DNA from: Myxococcales bacterium
GTDB taxonomy: Bacteria > Myxococcota_A > Polyangia > Fen-1088
Direction: 5' to 3'
Length of the DNA stretch: 64,000 nucleotides
Assembly: GCA_003142855.1 (NCBI GenBank)
Contig: PLNW01000047.1
Coordinates: forward strand, 1-64,000
Made by a program: the position numbers and the translations under genes. A model generated the notes under the pieces. It saw only the letters and a list, made by a program, of their open reading frames with translations, was not told where the DNA came from and ran no database searches. Every line of letters starts with the position of its first letter. The stretch's first letter is position 1. Of the stretch, positions 27,000-36,606 are shown in pieces.

Positions 27000-29183
27000 T
27001 CAAGGACCCAGGAACGGGCGAGGCTGGGAGGACAGCATCGTCGCTTGCGAAGCATCTTGAACGGCCGAGACTGCGGGGGACGATTCTGCTGCGGAAATCG
27101 GTAGCTGGTGAAGCGCGGCGGGTGATATCGGCGTGTTCGCATACCACTGCATCACGTCTGCCAGCAGCTCGGCCGGCGCACGCATGGTAACGGTGTGCCC
27201 GGCGGAGGCGTAGTAGGGAAAGCGAACCTCTCGGGTGAGGGGAGCGGCTGTTACGCTAGCGAGGAAGGTCAGGTCGATCCAGCCGGCGCGCGCGATGCCG
27301 GTGCGGGGAGTCGTGTCGTGAACCGAGCTCGACACCAGGCTGGTGTACTGAGCGAGGGCAGGTGGAATGGCCGGCGCCCACACCGTCATGTCGAGTCTGG
27401 CATTGGTGATGAAAGTGTTCACGGAAAGAACGTCATTCAAGAAACTCACACCGATCGTGGGATCCAGCCACCAGCGCGAACCGGAGCCGTAGCCGGACAA
27501 GACCGCGGAATTGAGGTTCAGAAGATAGTTGTCGTCCGGACCGAGAGTACCGAAAGTCGTGGTCATCTCTGGAGTGTTGACAATGGTGCCTGCGCCGCGG
27601 CCGTAGGCCCGGGTTCGCGCGCTGGCGTAAAGCCAAGCAATCGAGGTCGGATCTACGCCCAGTGCCTGGCGTAGGGTCGCAATGGTGGTCAGGTGCTCGG
27701 CAGCGATTTGGGCTTGTTGGTCCGACCACCCCGTCGCCTGATCGCACTGATAGCGGTCGTATTGTGCCACGCAGACTGAGTTGTCTGGCACATTCAGGCT
27801 CCATTGAGTTTGGCCTGCCACCACGGGCTGGATCAGCACTTGGTGGCCGAATTGCGCAGCGATCTGTTTGTGAGACAGGGTCTTGGGATTCTCCAAGGGG
27901 AAGACCGCGGAGAAGTGTTGCAAGAGATCGTTGTAGAGGCCGGAATCCTGATAGGCGGCGCCGGCGGTGGCGAGGAGTTGATAGTTGAGCAGGCGGTCCT
28001 CCATCAGAGTGGCGCGCGTGCCACCGTAGCTTTCTCCCACCAGAACAACCGGATTGCTTTGCAGGGGAAGGTGGCGGTCAAGGAAGCGGACGATGACCCG
28101 GATGATGTCCGCGGCGTCGCGATCGAGATCGATCCCGACGCTCGGTTGGGTGCCTCCATCGAGGGACATGGGATAGGAAAAACCCGTTCCTGGTGCGTCG
28201 ATGTAGAGCAGATTGGCAAACTGGGTCCAGCTGTTGGCGTTGGCCGCGATTGGACCACTGCCGGTTGCCGCTGGGTCGAGCGTCCAGGGGCCGGTATTGA
28301 AAGTGAACAGGTAAGTGGAGGTGGCTGATCCAGGGCCGCCATTGAAGAAGACCGCAAGCAGTTTGCTCTCGGGTGTGACAGTGGCCGGTTGAAAGGAATA
28401 CCAGATACGGTGCGTGGGACTGACTCGCGCCTGACCTTCCGACACGTAGGCCCCGCCGGCGAGCTCAAAGAAGCCAGCCTCCGCTGCCATGGCGACGGCA
28501 TGTCCTCTCTCATCAAGGCAGGTGTCGGCGGAACACGACCAACTGGGATCGCGGCAGAGGCAGCCGCAGCAGGGCGCATTGTTGCCCGCCTCTCCCGAGT
28601 CGCCGCTGTCGCCGATGTCGTCAGAACTGCCGTCGATTGCCGCTGGACCGTCAGCATCGGCCCGGTCGGCCGGTGCATCCTTGCCGGCTGAGTCGACCAC
28701 GCCATCAGCGCTGGCGGTTCCACCGTCCATTGGCACGGCTGCGGCCCCATCGCCGGCTCCGTCCTTCCCTGCTGACGGGCTTGCGCTGTCGCTTTCGCTT
28801 TCGTCTGGACCAGCATCCATTCCCGCGGGCTCGGCCGCATCGGGTCCATCAGCGGCCGCATCGTTTGCCGCTGAACTGTCGACACCAGCACCGCTGTCCG
28901 GCCCGGCTCCTGCTTCGAGGCCGGCGGGGCCAACCTCCTCCATTTTCGCGTCGCCCGCGCCCCCTCTTCCCCCCGTCCCCATCTCGCCGGAATCCGAACT
29001 GCTCTCTTGGTCTGCGGCCTGTGCGCTTCCGTCGCCTGCGTGACCGCGGTCAGGACCGGCGCCATCACGGAAACCGGCATCGGTACGCGAAACCGAGTGT
29101 GACGACGGTCCGCACGCGTGAAGACCCAGGAGCAAGACCGAGCCCATGAAGATCTGACAAATGAAGCGAGTCAAATCGGACAC
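27000..29183 (-). CDS. Secreted S10 serine carboxypeptidase-like protein
   Basis: About 727 aa. The signal region ends GLHACG, a plausible lipobox; I choose a GTG at 29183, since the ATG at 29147 leaves no basic n-region and ATGs at 29267/29273 would give a very long one. Residues about 25-210 are an Asp/Gly/Ala-rich linker. The catalytic domain has FFNGGPGS (oxyanion region), the nucleophile Ser in GESYGG (about residue 382), a possible Asp in NARLDMTVW and His in SAGHTV. S10 enzymes remove C-terminal residues at acidic pH; bacterial members are often secreted. The same frame is open antisense through the divergent gene, which is an artefact of composition. Confidence 0.82.
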   Translation of the reverse strand: MSDLTRFICQIFMGSVLLLGLHACGPSSHSVSRTDAGFRDGAGPDRGHAGDGSAQAADQESSSDSGEMGTGGRGGAGDAKMEEVGPAGLEAGAGPDSGAGVDSSAANDAAADGPDAAEPAGMDAGPDESESDSASPSAGKDGAGDGAAAVPMDGGTASADGVVDSAGKDAPADRADADGPAAIDGSSDDIGDSGDSGEAGNNAPCCGCLCRDPSWSCSADTCLDERGHAVAMAAEAGFFELAGGAYVSEGQARVSPTHRIWYSFQPATVTPESKLLAVFFNGGPGSATSTYLFTFNTGPWTLDPAATGSGPIAANANSWTQFANLLYIDAPGTGFSYPMSLDGGTQPSVGIDLDRDAADIIRVIVRFLDRHLPLQSNPVVLVGESYGGTRATLMEDRLLNYQLLATAGAAYQDSGLYNDLLQHFSAVFPLENPKTLSHKQIAAQFGHQVLIQPVVAGQTQWSLNVPDNSVCVAQYDRYQCDQATGWSDQQAQIAAEHLTTIATLRQALGVDPTSIAWLYASARTRAYGRGAGTIVNTPEMTTTFGTLGPDDNYLLNLNSAVLSGYGSGSRWWLDPTIGVSFLNDVLSVNTFITNARLDMTVWAPAIPPALAQYTSLVSSSVHDTTPRTGIARAGWIDLTFLASVTAAPLTREVRFPYYASAGHTVTMRAPAELLADVMQWYANTPISPAALHQLPISAAESSPAVSAVQDASQATMLSSQPRPFLGP

Positions 29184-29351
29184 GAACCGGGGAAATCGAA
29201 AACCGTAGCGACCGCGTGAGCCTCGCTGCACGAAGCACGCAGGGCGCGAGATTCTTCTCCTGCTCATTGCCATCGCGTTTTTCAATTCCCGACGATGATA
29301 CAGCATGGTGGCATCAAAGCCCTCTTCGCGACCTCCGTGGTACAATGAGGA

Positions 29352-31148
29352 GTGCGCATAACGCGATGCCTGCTTGTGTTTGTCCTGCTTGCGTTCGGAT
29401 GCGGAGGGGCGAGTCCCAGCAACCAGGGCACGGGTGGGATGTCCGCAACCGGCGGAAGTTTGGGCCCGGATAGCGGAGGCAGCAGCGGCGCAGGCGCAGG
29501 CGCCCCGGGTGGTAGCTCCGCGGCAGGTAGAAACGACGCGGGCGGAACGACGTCGATGGGTGGAATTCTCGGCAGCGGTGGCGTTTTGGGCGCGACTGGC
29601 GGCAGCGCGGGCTTGGGCGGAAAAATCGCGACGGGCGGCGCGACCGGCGGGGCAAGGGGCACGGCGTTGGGCGGCGCGGGCGGGAACGCGACGAGCGGCA
29701 CGGGCGGCAGCGCGGGCTTGGGCGGAAAAATCGCGACAGGCGGCGCGACCGGCGGGGCAGGGGGCACGGCGTTGGGCGGCGCAGGCGGGAACGCGACGAG
29801 CGGCACGGGCGGGAAGGCGACAGGCGGCGCGGGAGGGAACACGACCGGCGGCGCGGGCGGGAACGGCGGCTCGGGTGGCAAGGCGACTGGCGGCGCGGGT
29901 GGGAACGCGACGAGTAGCACGAGCGGGAACGCGACCGGCGGCGCAGGCGGGAACGGCGGCTCGGGTGGCAAGGCGACAGGCGGCGCGGGCATCGGCGGAA
30001 GTGCCGCGACCGGCACGGCTGGCGGCACTGGCGGCAAGTCGACAGGAGGTGCGGCGGGGAGCATGACGGGCGGCAGCAGCGGCACATGCAACGCGATGGA
30101 CGCCGGAACCGTGACCAGCGCTGGGAATCCGAGCGGCTCCTGCAGCACGGGCGTCCCCGCCAGGGGCCAGGCCGTCGACGTTTCCAATCCCGCGACCGTG
30201 GTGGGGACCGGCAGCGAGGCGAGCTGCACTTTCAGCCAGCTCCAGGCGGCGGCAACCAAAGGCGGTATCATCACCTTCAACTGCGGGAGCTGCCCGGTCA
30301 CCATTGCGGTCACCGCCACGCTCAACCTCCCGACGACCAAGAACACTGTCATTGATGGCGGCAACAAGATCACCCTCGACGGCCAAAATGCCGTGCAGAT
30401 CCTGAGGTTCGACAGTGCGAATTTCCGGGCAAACGACATGGGACTGACTCTGCAACACATCACGCTCATCAATGGCAAGACCACGCCCACCCTGGCTATC
30501 CCCAACGCTCCGGCACCCTGTTCGCAAGGATGGAACGATGGCGAAGGTGGTGCGCTGTACATGCGGGACGGCACCCTCACGGTGATCGATTCGATCTTCA
30601 TGAACAATCAGGGCGCTCCGCTGGGGCCCGACACGGGCGGCGGCGCCATCTATGTCCTGGGCAGCAAGAACGGCGTGCTCATTGTGGGAAGCACGTTCAG
30701 CCACAATGCCGCCAGCAACGCCGGTGCGGTGGGATGCTTGTTCGCAGAGCTGGACGTGTACAATAGCCTATTCACCAACAACACGGCGATCGGCAATGGC
30801 GCCAACAACGACGACGCCACCCAGTGTTCCGCAATCAACAATGGCCAGCATGAGATTGGATCAGGCGGCAACGGCGGGGCGCTCTACAGCGATGGAAACT
30901 CGGTGAACATCACCCTGTGCGGGGACGCCATCCTCAACAACAGCGCGGGGCAAGGGGCGTTTGGGGGCGGTCTCTTCTTCACCAGCAACGACATGGGCGG
31001 GACTCTCTCCATCGCCGACACCACCATGACGGGAAACACGGGCGGACACTGGACGGTGGTTGCCTCGGGCAGTGTCACCAACGTCGGCTCCGCGGTCGGC
31101 ACCAACGCCAAGAGCATCACGGTGAGCAACTCGACCCTGCAACCGTAG
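29352..31148 (+). CDS. Beta-helix lipoprotein with Gly-rich linker
   Basis: A 598-aa surface protein. Only the GTG at 29352 fits: a stop codon lies two codons upstream, and the signal peptide MRITRCLLVFVLLAFGCGG needs it. Lipobox LAFGC, Cys17. Residues about 20-245 are a Gly/Ala/Thr linker containing a 105-bp duplication. The C-terminal half (about 290-598) is a right-handed parallel beta-helix with recurring GGA(I/L)Y, NNTA and STFSHN turns and pairs of Cys. Such domains are found in polysaccharide lyases and adhesins; no catalytic residues are evident. It is divergent from the S10 peptidase gene. Confidence 0.82.
   Translation: MRITRCLLVFVLLAFGCGGASPSNQGTGGMSATGGSLGPDSGGSSGAGAGAPGGSSAAGRNDAGGTTSMGGILGSGGVLGATGGSAGLGGKIATGGATGGARGTALGGAGGNATSGTGGSAGLGGKIATGGATGGAGGTALGGAGGNATSGTGGKATGGAGGNTTGGAGGNGGSGGKATGGAGGNATSSTSGNATGGAGGNGGSGGKATGGAGIGGSAATGTAGGTGGKSTGGAAGSMTGGSSGTCNAMDAGTVTSAGNPSGSCSTGVPARGQAVDVSNPATVVGTGSEASCTFSQLQAAATKGGIITFNCGSCPVTIAVTATLNLPTTKNTVIDGGNKITLDGQNAVQILRFDSANFRANDMGLTLQHITLINGKTTPTLAIPNAPAPCSQGWNDGEGGALYMRDGTLTVIDSIFMNNQGAPLGPDTGGGAIYVLGSKNGVLIVGSTFSHNAASNAGAVGCLFAELDVYNSLFTNNTAIGNGANNDDATQCSAINNGQHEIGSGGNGGALYSDGNSVNITLCGDAILNNSAGQGAFGGGLFFTSNDMGGTLSIADTTMTGNTGGHWTVVASGSVTNVGSAVGTNAKSITVSNSTLQP
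29596..29810 (+). repeat. 105-bp direct duplication in the linker
   Basis: The segment starting near 29601 (GGCAGCGCGGGCTTGGGCGG) recurs at 29706 with few changes, period 105 bp (35 codons), adding a second copy of a GGKIATGGATGG-type block. Confidence 0.85.
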
Positions 31149-31285
31149 GGGAGGTTCTTGGGGTTGGAACCGAAGTTCGTGAGCGTGGTCGTCGTGCCCG
31201 CTTGCGCAGTCGCAGCCACGGCGGGGGTCAGCAGGCAGGCAAGACCCATCGCCAGTTTTGCGCGATATCCACGGATGGTTTCCAT
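31149..31285 (-). pseudogene. 5' stump of a secreted PHB-depolymerase-like esterase
   Basis: From an ATG at 31285 the minus strand encodes a convincing signal peptide (METIRGYRAKLAMGLACLL... ending ATAQAG) followed by TLTNFGSNPKNL. That last motif resembles the N-terminus of secreted poly(3-hydroxybutyrate) depolymerase-family esterases (NFGSNPGNL). After about 48 codons the similarity stops exactly at the stop codon of the beta-helix gene, and the rest of the frame is antisense to that gene. I read it as a truncated gene. The family assignment is from memory of the motif. Confidence 0.5.
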
Positions 31286-31493
31286 TTCCTTATGAAAGGG
31301 TTCTACCAGGCGAGAACCTTTCAAGAAAAGGCTCAGGTTGCGCCCGACCAGAGCAAAGCGTCGTGATCGGAGCCCGACAGGTTGCCGGTGACGATGTCCG
31401 CATTCGGTGCCGTGCTACAAGCGAGAAACTACCACCTCGTAACGGGAGATCGAGTTCGCGGCCGGATTCCTGTGCGCTCGGCGGCCCGCCTGC

Positions 31494-31750
31494 GGTGGCA
31501 CGGGGCTTGTATAAGCAAGGGCACAAAGGGAAGCGGCACGGGGTATAGAGGGGGCCTGCAGGGTACCGGGTGTGGTGGCGCGGGCAGGCCAGGGTTCCGG
31601 ATGGGCGGCGTGGGTGGCGTTAGGGGAGGTGCCGTGCAGGGTGGGGGAGAGCCTCAGCATCGTGGCGGAGTGAGTGCCTGGAAAGGTGTGGGTTGTGTTG
31701 GGTTTGGTTCCAGGCAACCCTCCGCCACTGTGCAGGGGCGATTTTGTTGT
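31494..31750 (+). ncRNA. G-rich structured intergenic repeat, copy 2 (candidate ncRNA)
   Basis: Second copy of the element at 8467-8725. It begins TGGCAC-N5-TTGTA (31496-31511), again sigma-54-like. Conserved G-rich blocks follow. The terminal hairpin has a stem GTGGCGGAG/CTCCGCCAC (31662-31670 with 31720-31728), an internal loop and a second 9-bp stem TGCCTGGAA/TTCCAGGCA (31675-31683 with 31708-31716). The hairpin base matches copy 1 while the apical part differs, and GATTTTGTTGT follows it. The spaces on either side (31286-31493 and 31751-31903) hold no gene that I can support. Confidence 0.5.
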
Positions 31751-31903
31751 ATGGGCACTGGCAGCGGCGAATTTCTGTAAGGCGTTCGCCTGTTCGTGCA
31801 TCTATAGGTGACTCCGGACTGCGGGTGCACCCTACCGTCAGCATGAGGACCGTTGACAAGCCCCACTGTCTTGCCCACCATGGCCACTCTGCAGGAGAGA
31901 CTC

Positions 31904-34900
31904 ATGCCGGGCTTTGAACTCCCCGATCGGTGGTCTCCAGTCATTGGCGGCGCCGGCCCGGTGGCGGCACCGGACGCGCCGCGCACAGTGTGGCACTCAG
32001 CGCCTGTGCGCTACGGGATCGCCGTCTTGGCTATTGCAGCCGTGGCGCTGATCCAGCGCCTGGCCGTGCCTCAGCAGGATCTGGCGCCGTTCGTCCTGTT
32101 CTTTGCCGGCATCGCGATTGCGTCGGTATACGGAGGCCGCGGGCCGGGTCTGCTGGCCGCTCTGCTTGCGGCGGCAACAGGCAACTACTTCTTCATTCGG
32201 CCATTCGGCCAATTCGCACTGCATGGCTCGGCACTCATCGCCACCTGTCTGTCGCTGATCTCGGGCGTGGTCGTAGCCATCTTCTGCGGTGCCTTGCGCA
32301 AGTCCTTGGATGAAGCCAACGCCAAGGCCGCAGCGCTGCGCGGGCAGGCCTGGATCATGCGCGGGCAGGCCGAGCTCGCCAGCGAGGCACGTGGGGAGCT
32401 GAGCGAAGAGACGACCGCTTCGCAGATCCTATCCTTCGTCGCACACTACTTGGGCGCCAAGCTCGCCGTGCTCTACGTGATGAGAGAGTCAGGGATAGCG
32501 GAGCGCGCGGCCACCTTCGCATGCGCCAGCAGCGGTCCGGGCGCACCACCTGATTCCTTCCAGCCGGGCGAGGGCTGGGTGGGTCGGGTCGCAATCGAGG
32601 GCAAGCTGGCCTCGCTCTCCAACTTGCCCGAGGAGCACGTCCGCATCGTGACCGCCACCGGCGAGTCGCAGCCGCGTCACCTGGTGATCGCGCCGCTTCT
32701 GGGCGAGGGCCGCACCATCGGGGTCATCGAGTTGGGCTTCCTTGAGAGGCCCGGTGCGGATGCGCTGGAATATATCGAGACGGTCTCTGAGCTGGCCGGC
32801 ATCTCGCTGCGCTCGGCCCGCTATCGAGCGCAGCGCCAGGCGCTTCTCGAAGCAACTGAGCGGCAGGCCCGCGAGCTACAGACCCAGCAGGAGGAGCTGC
32901 GAGTCATCAACGAGGAGCTGGAAGAGCAGAGCCGCGCTTTGCGCGAGTCGCAGGCACGGCTTGAGGATCAGCAGGCGGAGCTGGAGCAGACCAACGCGCA
33001 GCTCGAGGAGCAGACGCAGGCGCTGGAACGACAGCGCGACGATCTGTCGCGAGCCCAGGTGGATCTGGTCGAGAAGGCCGACGAGCTGACCCGGGCGAAC
33101 CGGTACAAGTCCGAGTTCCTCGCCAACATGAGCCACGAACTGCGCACGCCGCTCAACAGCGCTCTCATCTTGGCCAAGCTGCTCGCCGACAACAAGAACG
33201 GCAACCTGACGCCCGAGCAAGTGAGGTACGCGGCCACCATCTACTCCTCAGGCAACGATCTGCTCGTGCTCATCAACGACATCCTCGACCTGTCGCGCAT
33301 CGAAGCGGGGCGAATGGAACTTCAGGTCGAAGCGGTGGACTTGGCGCGCACCATCGAATCTCTCAGACGCACCTTCCTGCCGGTCGCAGCCGAACGGCAC
33401 TTGTCCTTCGAAGTGGAGCTGGCACCAGGGGCGCCCGCTTCGATCGCGAGCGACGGGCTGCGCATCCAACAGATACTGCGCAACCTGCTCGCCAACGCGT
33501 TCAAGTTCACCCAGACTGGTGCGGTGAGCCTGCGCGTCTGGGATGCTCCCGGCGGGTGCGTGTCGTTCTCGGTGAGCGACAGCGGCATTGGCATCGCCGC
33601 GGATCAGCAGCAGATAATCTTCGAAGCCTTTCGCCAGGCCAACGGCACCACAAACCGCAGCTACGGAGGCACCGGCCTGGGCCTGACCATCTCGCGCGAA
33701 CTGGCCAGACGGCTGGGCGGCGACATCTCGGTCGAAAGCACCCTGGACAAGGGCAGCACCTTCACGCTCACCATCCCGCGAGTGATCGAGGCCGGGACCC
33801 TCGAAGGCTCCCGGGCGGTGGAACAGCGAACGCGTGCCACGACAGTCCCTGCTTCGGCGCACAGGCCGGTGGGCGTGGCGCCGGTGTCGTCAAATCACAA
33901 AGCGCGCCCCGATCCGTCGCCGTCCCCGGAAGACGACCGCGATCGATTGCAGCCCGCCGATCGGTCAATCCTGGTGATCGAGGACGACCACGCCTTCGCG
34001 CGCATCCTGCGCGACCTGTTGCACGAGCAGCGCTTTCGCGCGCTGGTGGCGACCACCGCAGCCGAGGGAATTCGCCTGGCGGAGCAATTCGTCCCCAGCG
34101 CTGTGCTGCTCGACATCAACCTGCCTGACAACTCCGGGCTCTCGGTGCTGGAGCACCTGAAGCGCAACCCCGGGACGCGTCCCATTCCGGTCCATGTGGT
34201 TTCGGCGCTGGAGCATACCCAGCAGGCCCTTGAGATGGGGGCGGTGGGCTACGCCGTCAAACCGGTCCAGCGCGAGCAACTCATCGAGGCGATCCAGAAG
34301 CTGGAGCAGCGGCTTGAGCAGAAGCTGCGGTATGTGTTGGTGGTTGAGGACGTCGCGGTCCAGCGTGAAGGCATCGTTCAGCTTCTGCAAGCTGAGAACG
34401 TGAACATCGTTTCGGTGGCGACCGGCGCCGAGGCCTTGCAGCGGCTGAGAGAACGCACCTTCGATTGCATGGTGCTCGACCTCACGCTGCCGGACATGTC
34501 GGGCTACGATGTGCTCGACAAGATGGCGGCGGGCGAGGCTTTCGCGTTTCCCCCGGTGATTGTGTACACCGGTCGATCGATCGAGCGGGCCGAGGAAGAG
34601 CGGCTGGGTCGCTATGCCAGTTCCATCATCATCAAAGGCGCAAAGTCGCCCGAGCGCCTGCTCGACGAGGTGACGCTTTTCTTGCACCAAGTGGAGGGCA
34701 ATCTTCCGGCGGAGCAGCAGCGCATCCTGCGCGAGGTGCGCAACCGTGAGGCCGCGCTCGAGGGCAGGCACATCCTGTTGGTCGACGACGACGCACGCAA
34801 TGTGTTCGCGCTGGCCAGCGTTCTTGAAAGCAAGGGCGCCAAGCTGCGTTTCGCCCGCAACGGCAAGGAGGCGCTGGCCGCGCTGGAGAGCGCGCAGGCC

Positions 34901-35146
34901 CCCGGCGGCATCGCCGTGGATGTGGTGCTGATGGACATCATGATGCCCGAGATGGACGGGCTTGCGGCTACCCGCGAGATCCGCAAGAAGTCCGAGTGCA
35001 AGCGACTGCCCATCATCGCGCTCACCGCCAAGGCGATGCCCAACGATCGCGAGGAGTGCCTGCGCGCCGGCGCGGACGACTACATCGCCAAGCCACTCGA
35101 CATCGACAAGCTGCTTTCACTCATCAAGGTCTGGATCCCCAAGTAG
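31904..35146 (+). CDS. Hybrid histidine kinase with three receiver domains
   Basis: A 1080-aa membrane sensor. I choose ATG 31904 (AGGAGA 7 nt upstream) over 31880. A KdpD-type DUF4118 membrane region (about 35-130) is followed by a GAF domain (about 160-310), a Glu/Gln-rich coiled coil (about 310-395), HisKA with the phospho-His in SHELRTPLN (about 410), HATPase with GGTGLGLTIS, and three receivers (about 688-805, 809-930, 957-1075) with acceptor Asp in LLDINLPD, VLDLTLPD and LMDIMMPEMDG. The next gene, cheR, starts 5 bp after the stop, then cheB and a further kinase, so the group is one operon. Confidence 0.93.
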   Translation: MPGFELPDRWSPVIGGAGPVAAPDAPRTVWHSAPVRYGIAVLAIAAVALIQRLAVPQQDLAPFVLFFAGIAIASVYGGRGPGLLAALLAAATGNYFFIRPFGQFALHGSALIATCLSLISGVVVAIFCGALRKSLDEANAKAAALRGQAWIMRGQAELASEARGELSEETTASQILSFVAHYLGAKLAVLYVMRESGIAERAATFACASSGPGAPPDSFQPGEGWVGRVAIEGKLASLSNLPEEHVRIVTATGESQPRHLVIAPLLGEGRTIGVIELGFLERPGADALEYIETVSELAGISLRSARYRAQRQALLEATERQARELQTQQEELRVINEELEEQSRALRESQARLEDQQAELEQTNAQLEEQTQALERQRDDLSRAQVDLVEKADELTRANRYKSEFLANMSHELRTPLNSALILAKLLADNKNGNLTPEQVRYAATIYSSGNDLLVLINDILDLSRIEAGRMELQVEAVDLARTIESLRRTFLPVAAERHLSFEVELAPGAPASIASDGLRIQQILRNLLANAFKFTQTGAVSLRVWDAPGGCVSFSVSDSGIGIAADQQQIIFEAFRQANGTTNRSYGGTGLGLTISRELARRLGGDISVESTLDKGSTFTLTIPRVIEAGTLEGSRAVEQRTRATTVPASAHRPVGVAPVSSNHKARPDPSPSPEDDRDRLQPADRSILVIEDDHAFARILRDLLHEQRFRALVATTAAEGIRLAEQFVPSAVLLDINLPDNSGLSVLEHLKRNPGTRPIPVHVVSALEHTQQALEMGAVGYAVKPVQREQLIEAIQKLEQRLEQKLRYVLVVEDVAVQREGIVQLLQAENVNIVSVATGAEALQRLRERTFDCMVLDLTLPDMSGYDVLDKMAAGEAFAFPPVIVYTGRSIERAEEERLGRYASSIIIKGAKSPERLLDEVTLFLHQVEGNLPAEQQRILREVRNREAALEGRHILLVDDDARNVFALASVLESKGAKLRFARNGKEALAALESAQAPGGIAVDVVLMDIMMPEMDGLAATREIRKKSECKRLPIIALTAKAMPNDREECLRAGADDYIAKPLDIDKLLSLIKVWIPK

Positions 35147-35150
35147 AGGC

Positions 35151-35972
35151 GTGATCTTGTTGGCAGAGTTCGATATTGAACTGCCCCTGCTGCTTGAGGC
35201 CATCCACCTCAAGTACAGCTACGACTTCCGACGCTACGCGATCTCCTCGCTCAAACGCCGTCTGGAACAGGCGATGGACCACTTCGGTTGCCGCTCGCTC
35301 TCGGCCTTGCAAGAGCGCGTGCTGCGCGAGCCTGAGATCATGCGCGGGTTGCTCGCCCATCTGACGGTGCAGGTGAGCGACATGTTCCGCGACCCGAGCT
35401 TCTACCGGGCCTTGCGCGAGAAAGTCGTGCCCTACCTGCGGACTTATCCCTCGCTCAAGGTCTGGATCCCGGGCTGCGCCACGGGCGAGGAGGTCACCTC
35501 GCTCGCCATCCTGTTGCGCGAGGAAGGGCTTCTCGATCGCACGCTCATCTACGCCACCGACATCAACCCCGAGGCCCTGCACAAGGCCGAGGCCGGCATC
35601 TACGCGCTCGAGCGGATTGCCGATTTCAGCAAGGCCTATGGCGAGGCTGGTGGCCGCGCCTCGCTCTCCGACTACTACACCGCCGGGTACAACGCGGCGG
35701 TTTTCGACAAAAGTCTGCGCCAGGGCGTGCTCTTCTCCGACCACAGTCTCGCCACCGATAGCGTCTTCGCCGAGGTTCAGCTCATCACCTGTCGCAACGT
35801 TCTCATCTACTTCGACCGCGTCTTGCAAGACCGGGCAGTCGCCCTGTTCCGGGACTCGCTCTGTCGCAAAGGCTTTCTCGGGCTGGGAGCGCAAGAGACG
35901 CTCGCTTTCTCGATCCACGCCGCGGAATTCTCGGAATTGGTGCGCGAGGAGAGGATCTACCAGAGGCGATGA
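35151..35972 (+). CDS. cheR: CheR-type protein methyltransferase
   Basis: A 273-aa SAM-dependent glutamate O-methyltransferase. The N-terminal helical domain is followed by the SAM-binding motif PGCATGEE, ATDINPEAL and the CRNVLIYF motif near the end of the fold. The GTG at 35151 lies 5 bp after the hybrid-kinase stop; another codon start (TTG) is possible. No chemoreceptor gene is in the window, so this CheR and the next CheB probably modify the sensor kinase or an unlinked receptor. Confidence 0.9.
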   Translation: MILLAEFDIELPLLLEAIHLKYSYDFRRYAISSLKRRLEQAMDHFGCRSLSALQERVLREPEIMRGLLAHLTVQVSDMFRDPSFYRALREKVVPYLRTYPSLKVWIPGCATGEEVTSLAILLREEGLLDRTLIYATDINPEALHKAEAGIYALERIADFSKAYGEAGGRASLSDYYTAGYNAAVFDKSLRQGVLFSDHSLATDSVFAEVQLITCRNVLIYFDRVLQDRAVALFRDSLCRKGFLGLGAQETLAFSIHAAEFSELVREERIYQRR

Positions 35973-35982
35973 GGGGGACACG

Positions 35983-36606
35983 ATGAGGCCGCTCAGCCCA
36001 GCCAGCGAACGCCAGGCGCCGCAGGCCGTTCTTATCGGCGGCTCTGCCGGCGCGATCGAGGTTGTCTCCCTCGTGTTGGGGGCGCTTGCAGCCGACTTCG
36101 CCACGCCTATTGTTGTAGTCATCCATCTGCCCAGGAGCAGACCCAGCGCGCTGGCAGGGGCCCTGCACGGGAAGTGCCGGCTTGCCTTGCGCGAGCCGCT
36201 CGACAAGGAGCCTCTGGCGCCTGCCACGGTGTACCTGGCGCCGCCGGACTATCACCTGCTCATCGACCCTGGGCCGTGTTTTGCCCTGTCCGTCGATGAG
36301 CCGGTGAATTTCTCGCGCCCCTCCGTCGATGTGCTTTTCCAATCTGCCGCTGATGTCTTGGGCTCGTGCTGCGCGGGGGTGCTTGTCTCGGGCGCCAACC
36401 CCGACGGTGCGCAAGGACTGCGCGCCATCCAAGAGGCCGGCGGCTTGGTGGCCATCCAGGACCCAAACGAAGCGGCACAGGGGGCGATGCCCAAGGCGGC
36501 GGTCGCCCTTTGCCCGAACGCGCCCCGGTTGTCTGCCAAAGGGATCTCCCAGTGGGTGCAGCAGCTATCCGCGTGGCACACTTTAGCAGATCGAGGCGCA
36601 AAATGA
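35983..36606 (+). CDS. cheB: CheB-type methylesterase without receiver domain
   Basis: A 207-aa protein-glutamate methylesterase domain alone. The catalytic triad is visible: Ser in GGSAGA, His in VVIHLPR and Asp in SGANPDGAQG. Usual CheB carries an N-terminal receiver; here it is missing, so control may come from the neighbouring receiver-rich kinases. AGGGGG precedes the ATG. Its TGA overlaps the next ATG (ATGA), coupling it to the following kinase. Confidence 0.9.
   Translation: MRPLSPASERQAPQAVLIGGSAGAIEVVSLVLGALAADFATPIVVVIHLPRSRPSALAGALHGKCRLALREPLDKEPLAPATVYLAPPDYHLLIDPGPCFALSVDEPVNFSRPSVDVLFQSAADVLGSCCAGVLVSGANPDGAQGLRAIQEAGGLVAIQDPNEAAQGAMPKAAVALCPNAPRLSAKGISQWVQQLSAWHTLADRGAK

Noticed and set aside
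29184-30704. N-terminal extension of the S10 peptidase frame through the divergent gene
   Set aside because: It is antisense to a well-supported lipoprotein gene and lacks any domain; the signal peptide lies downstream at about 29183.
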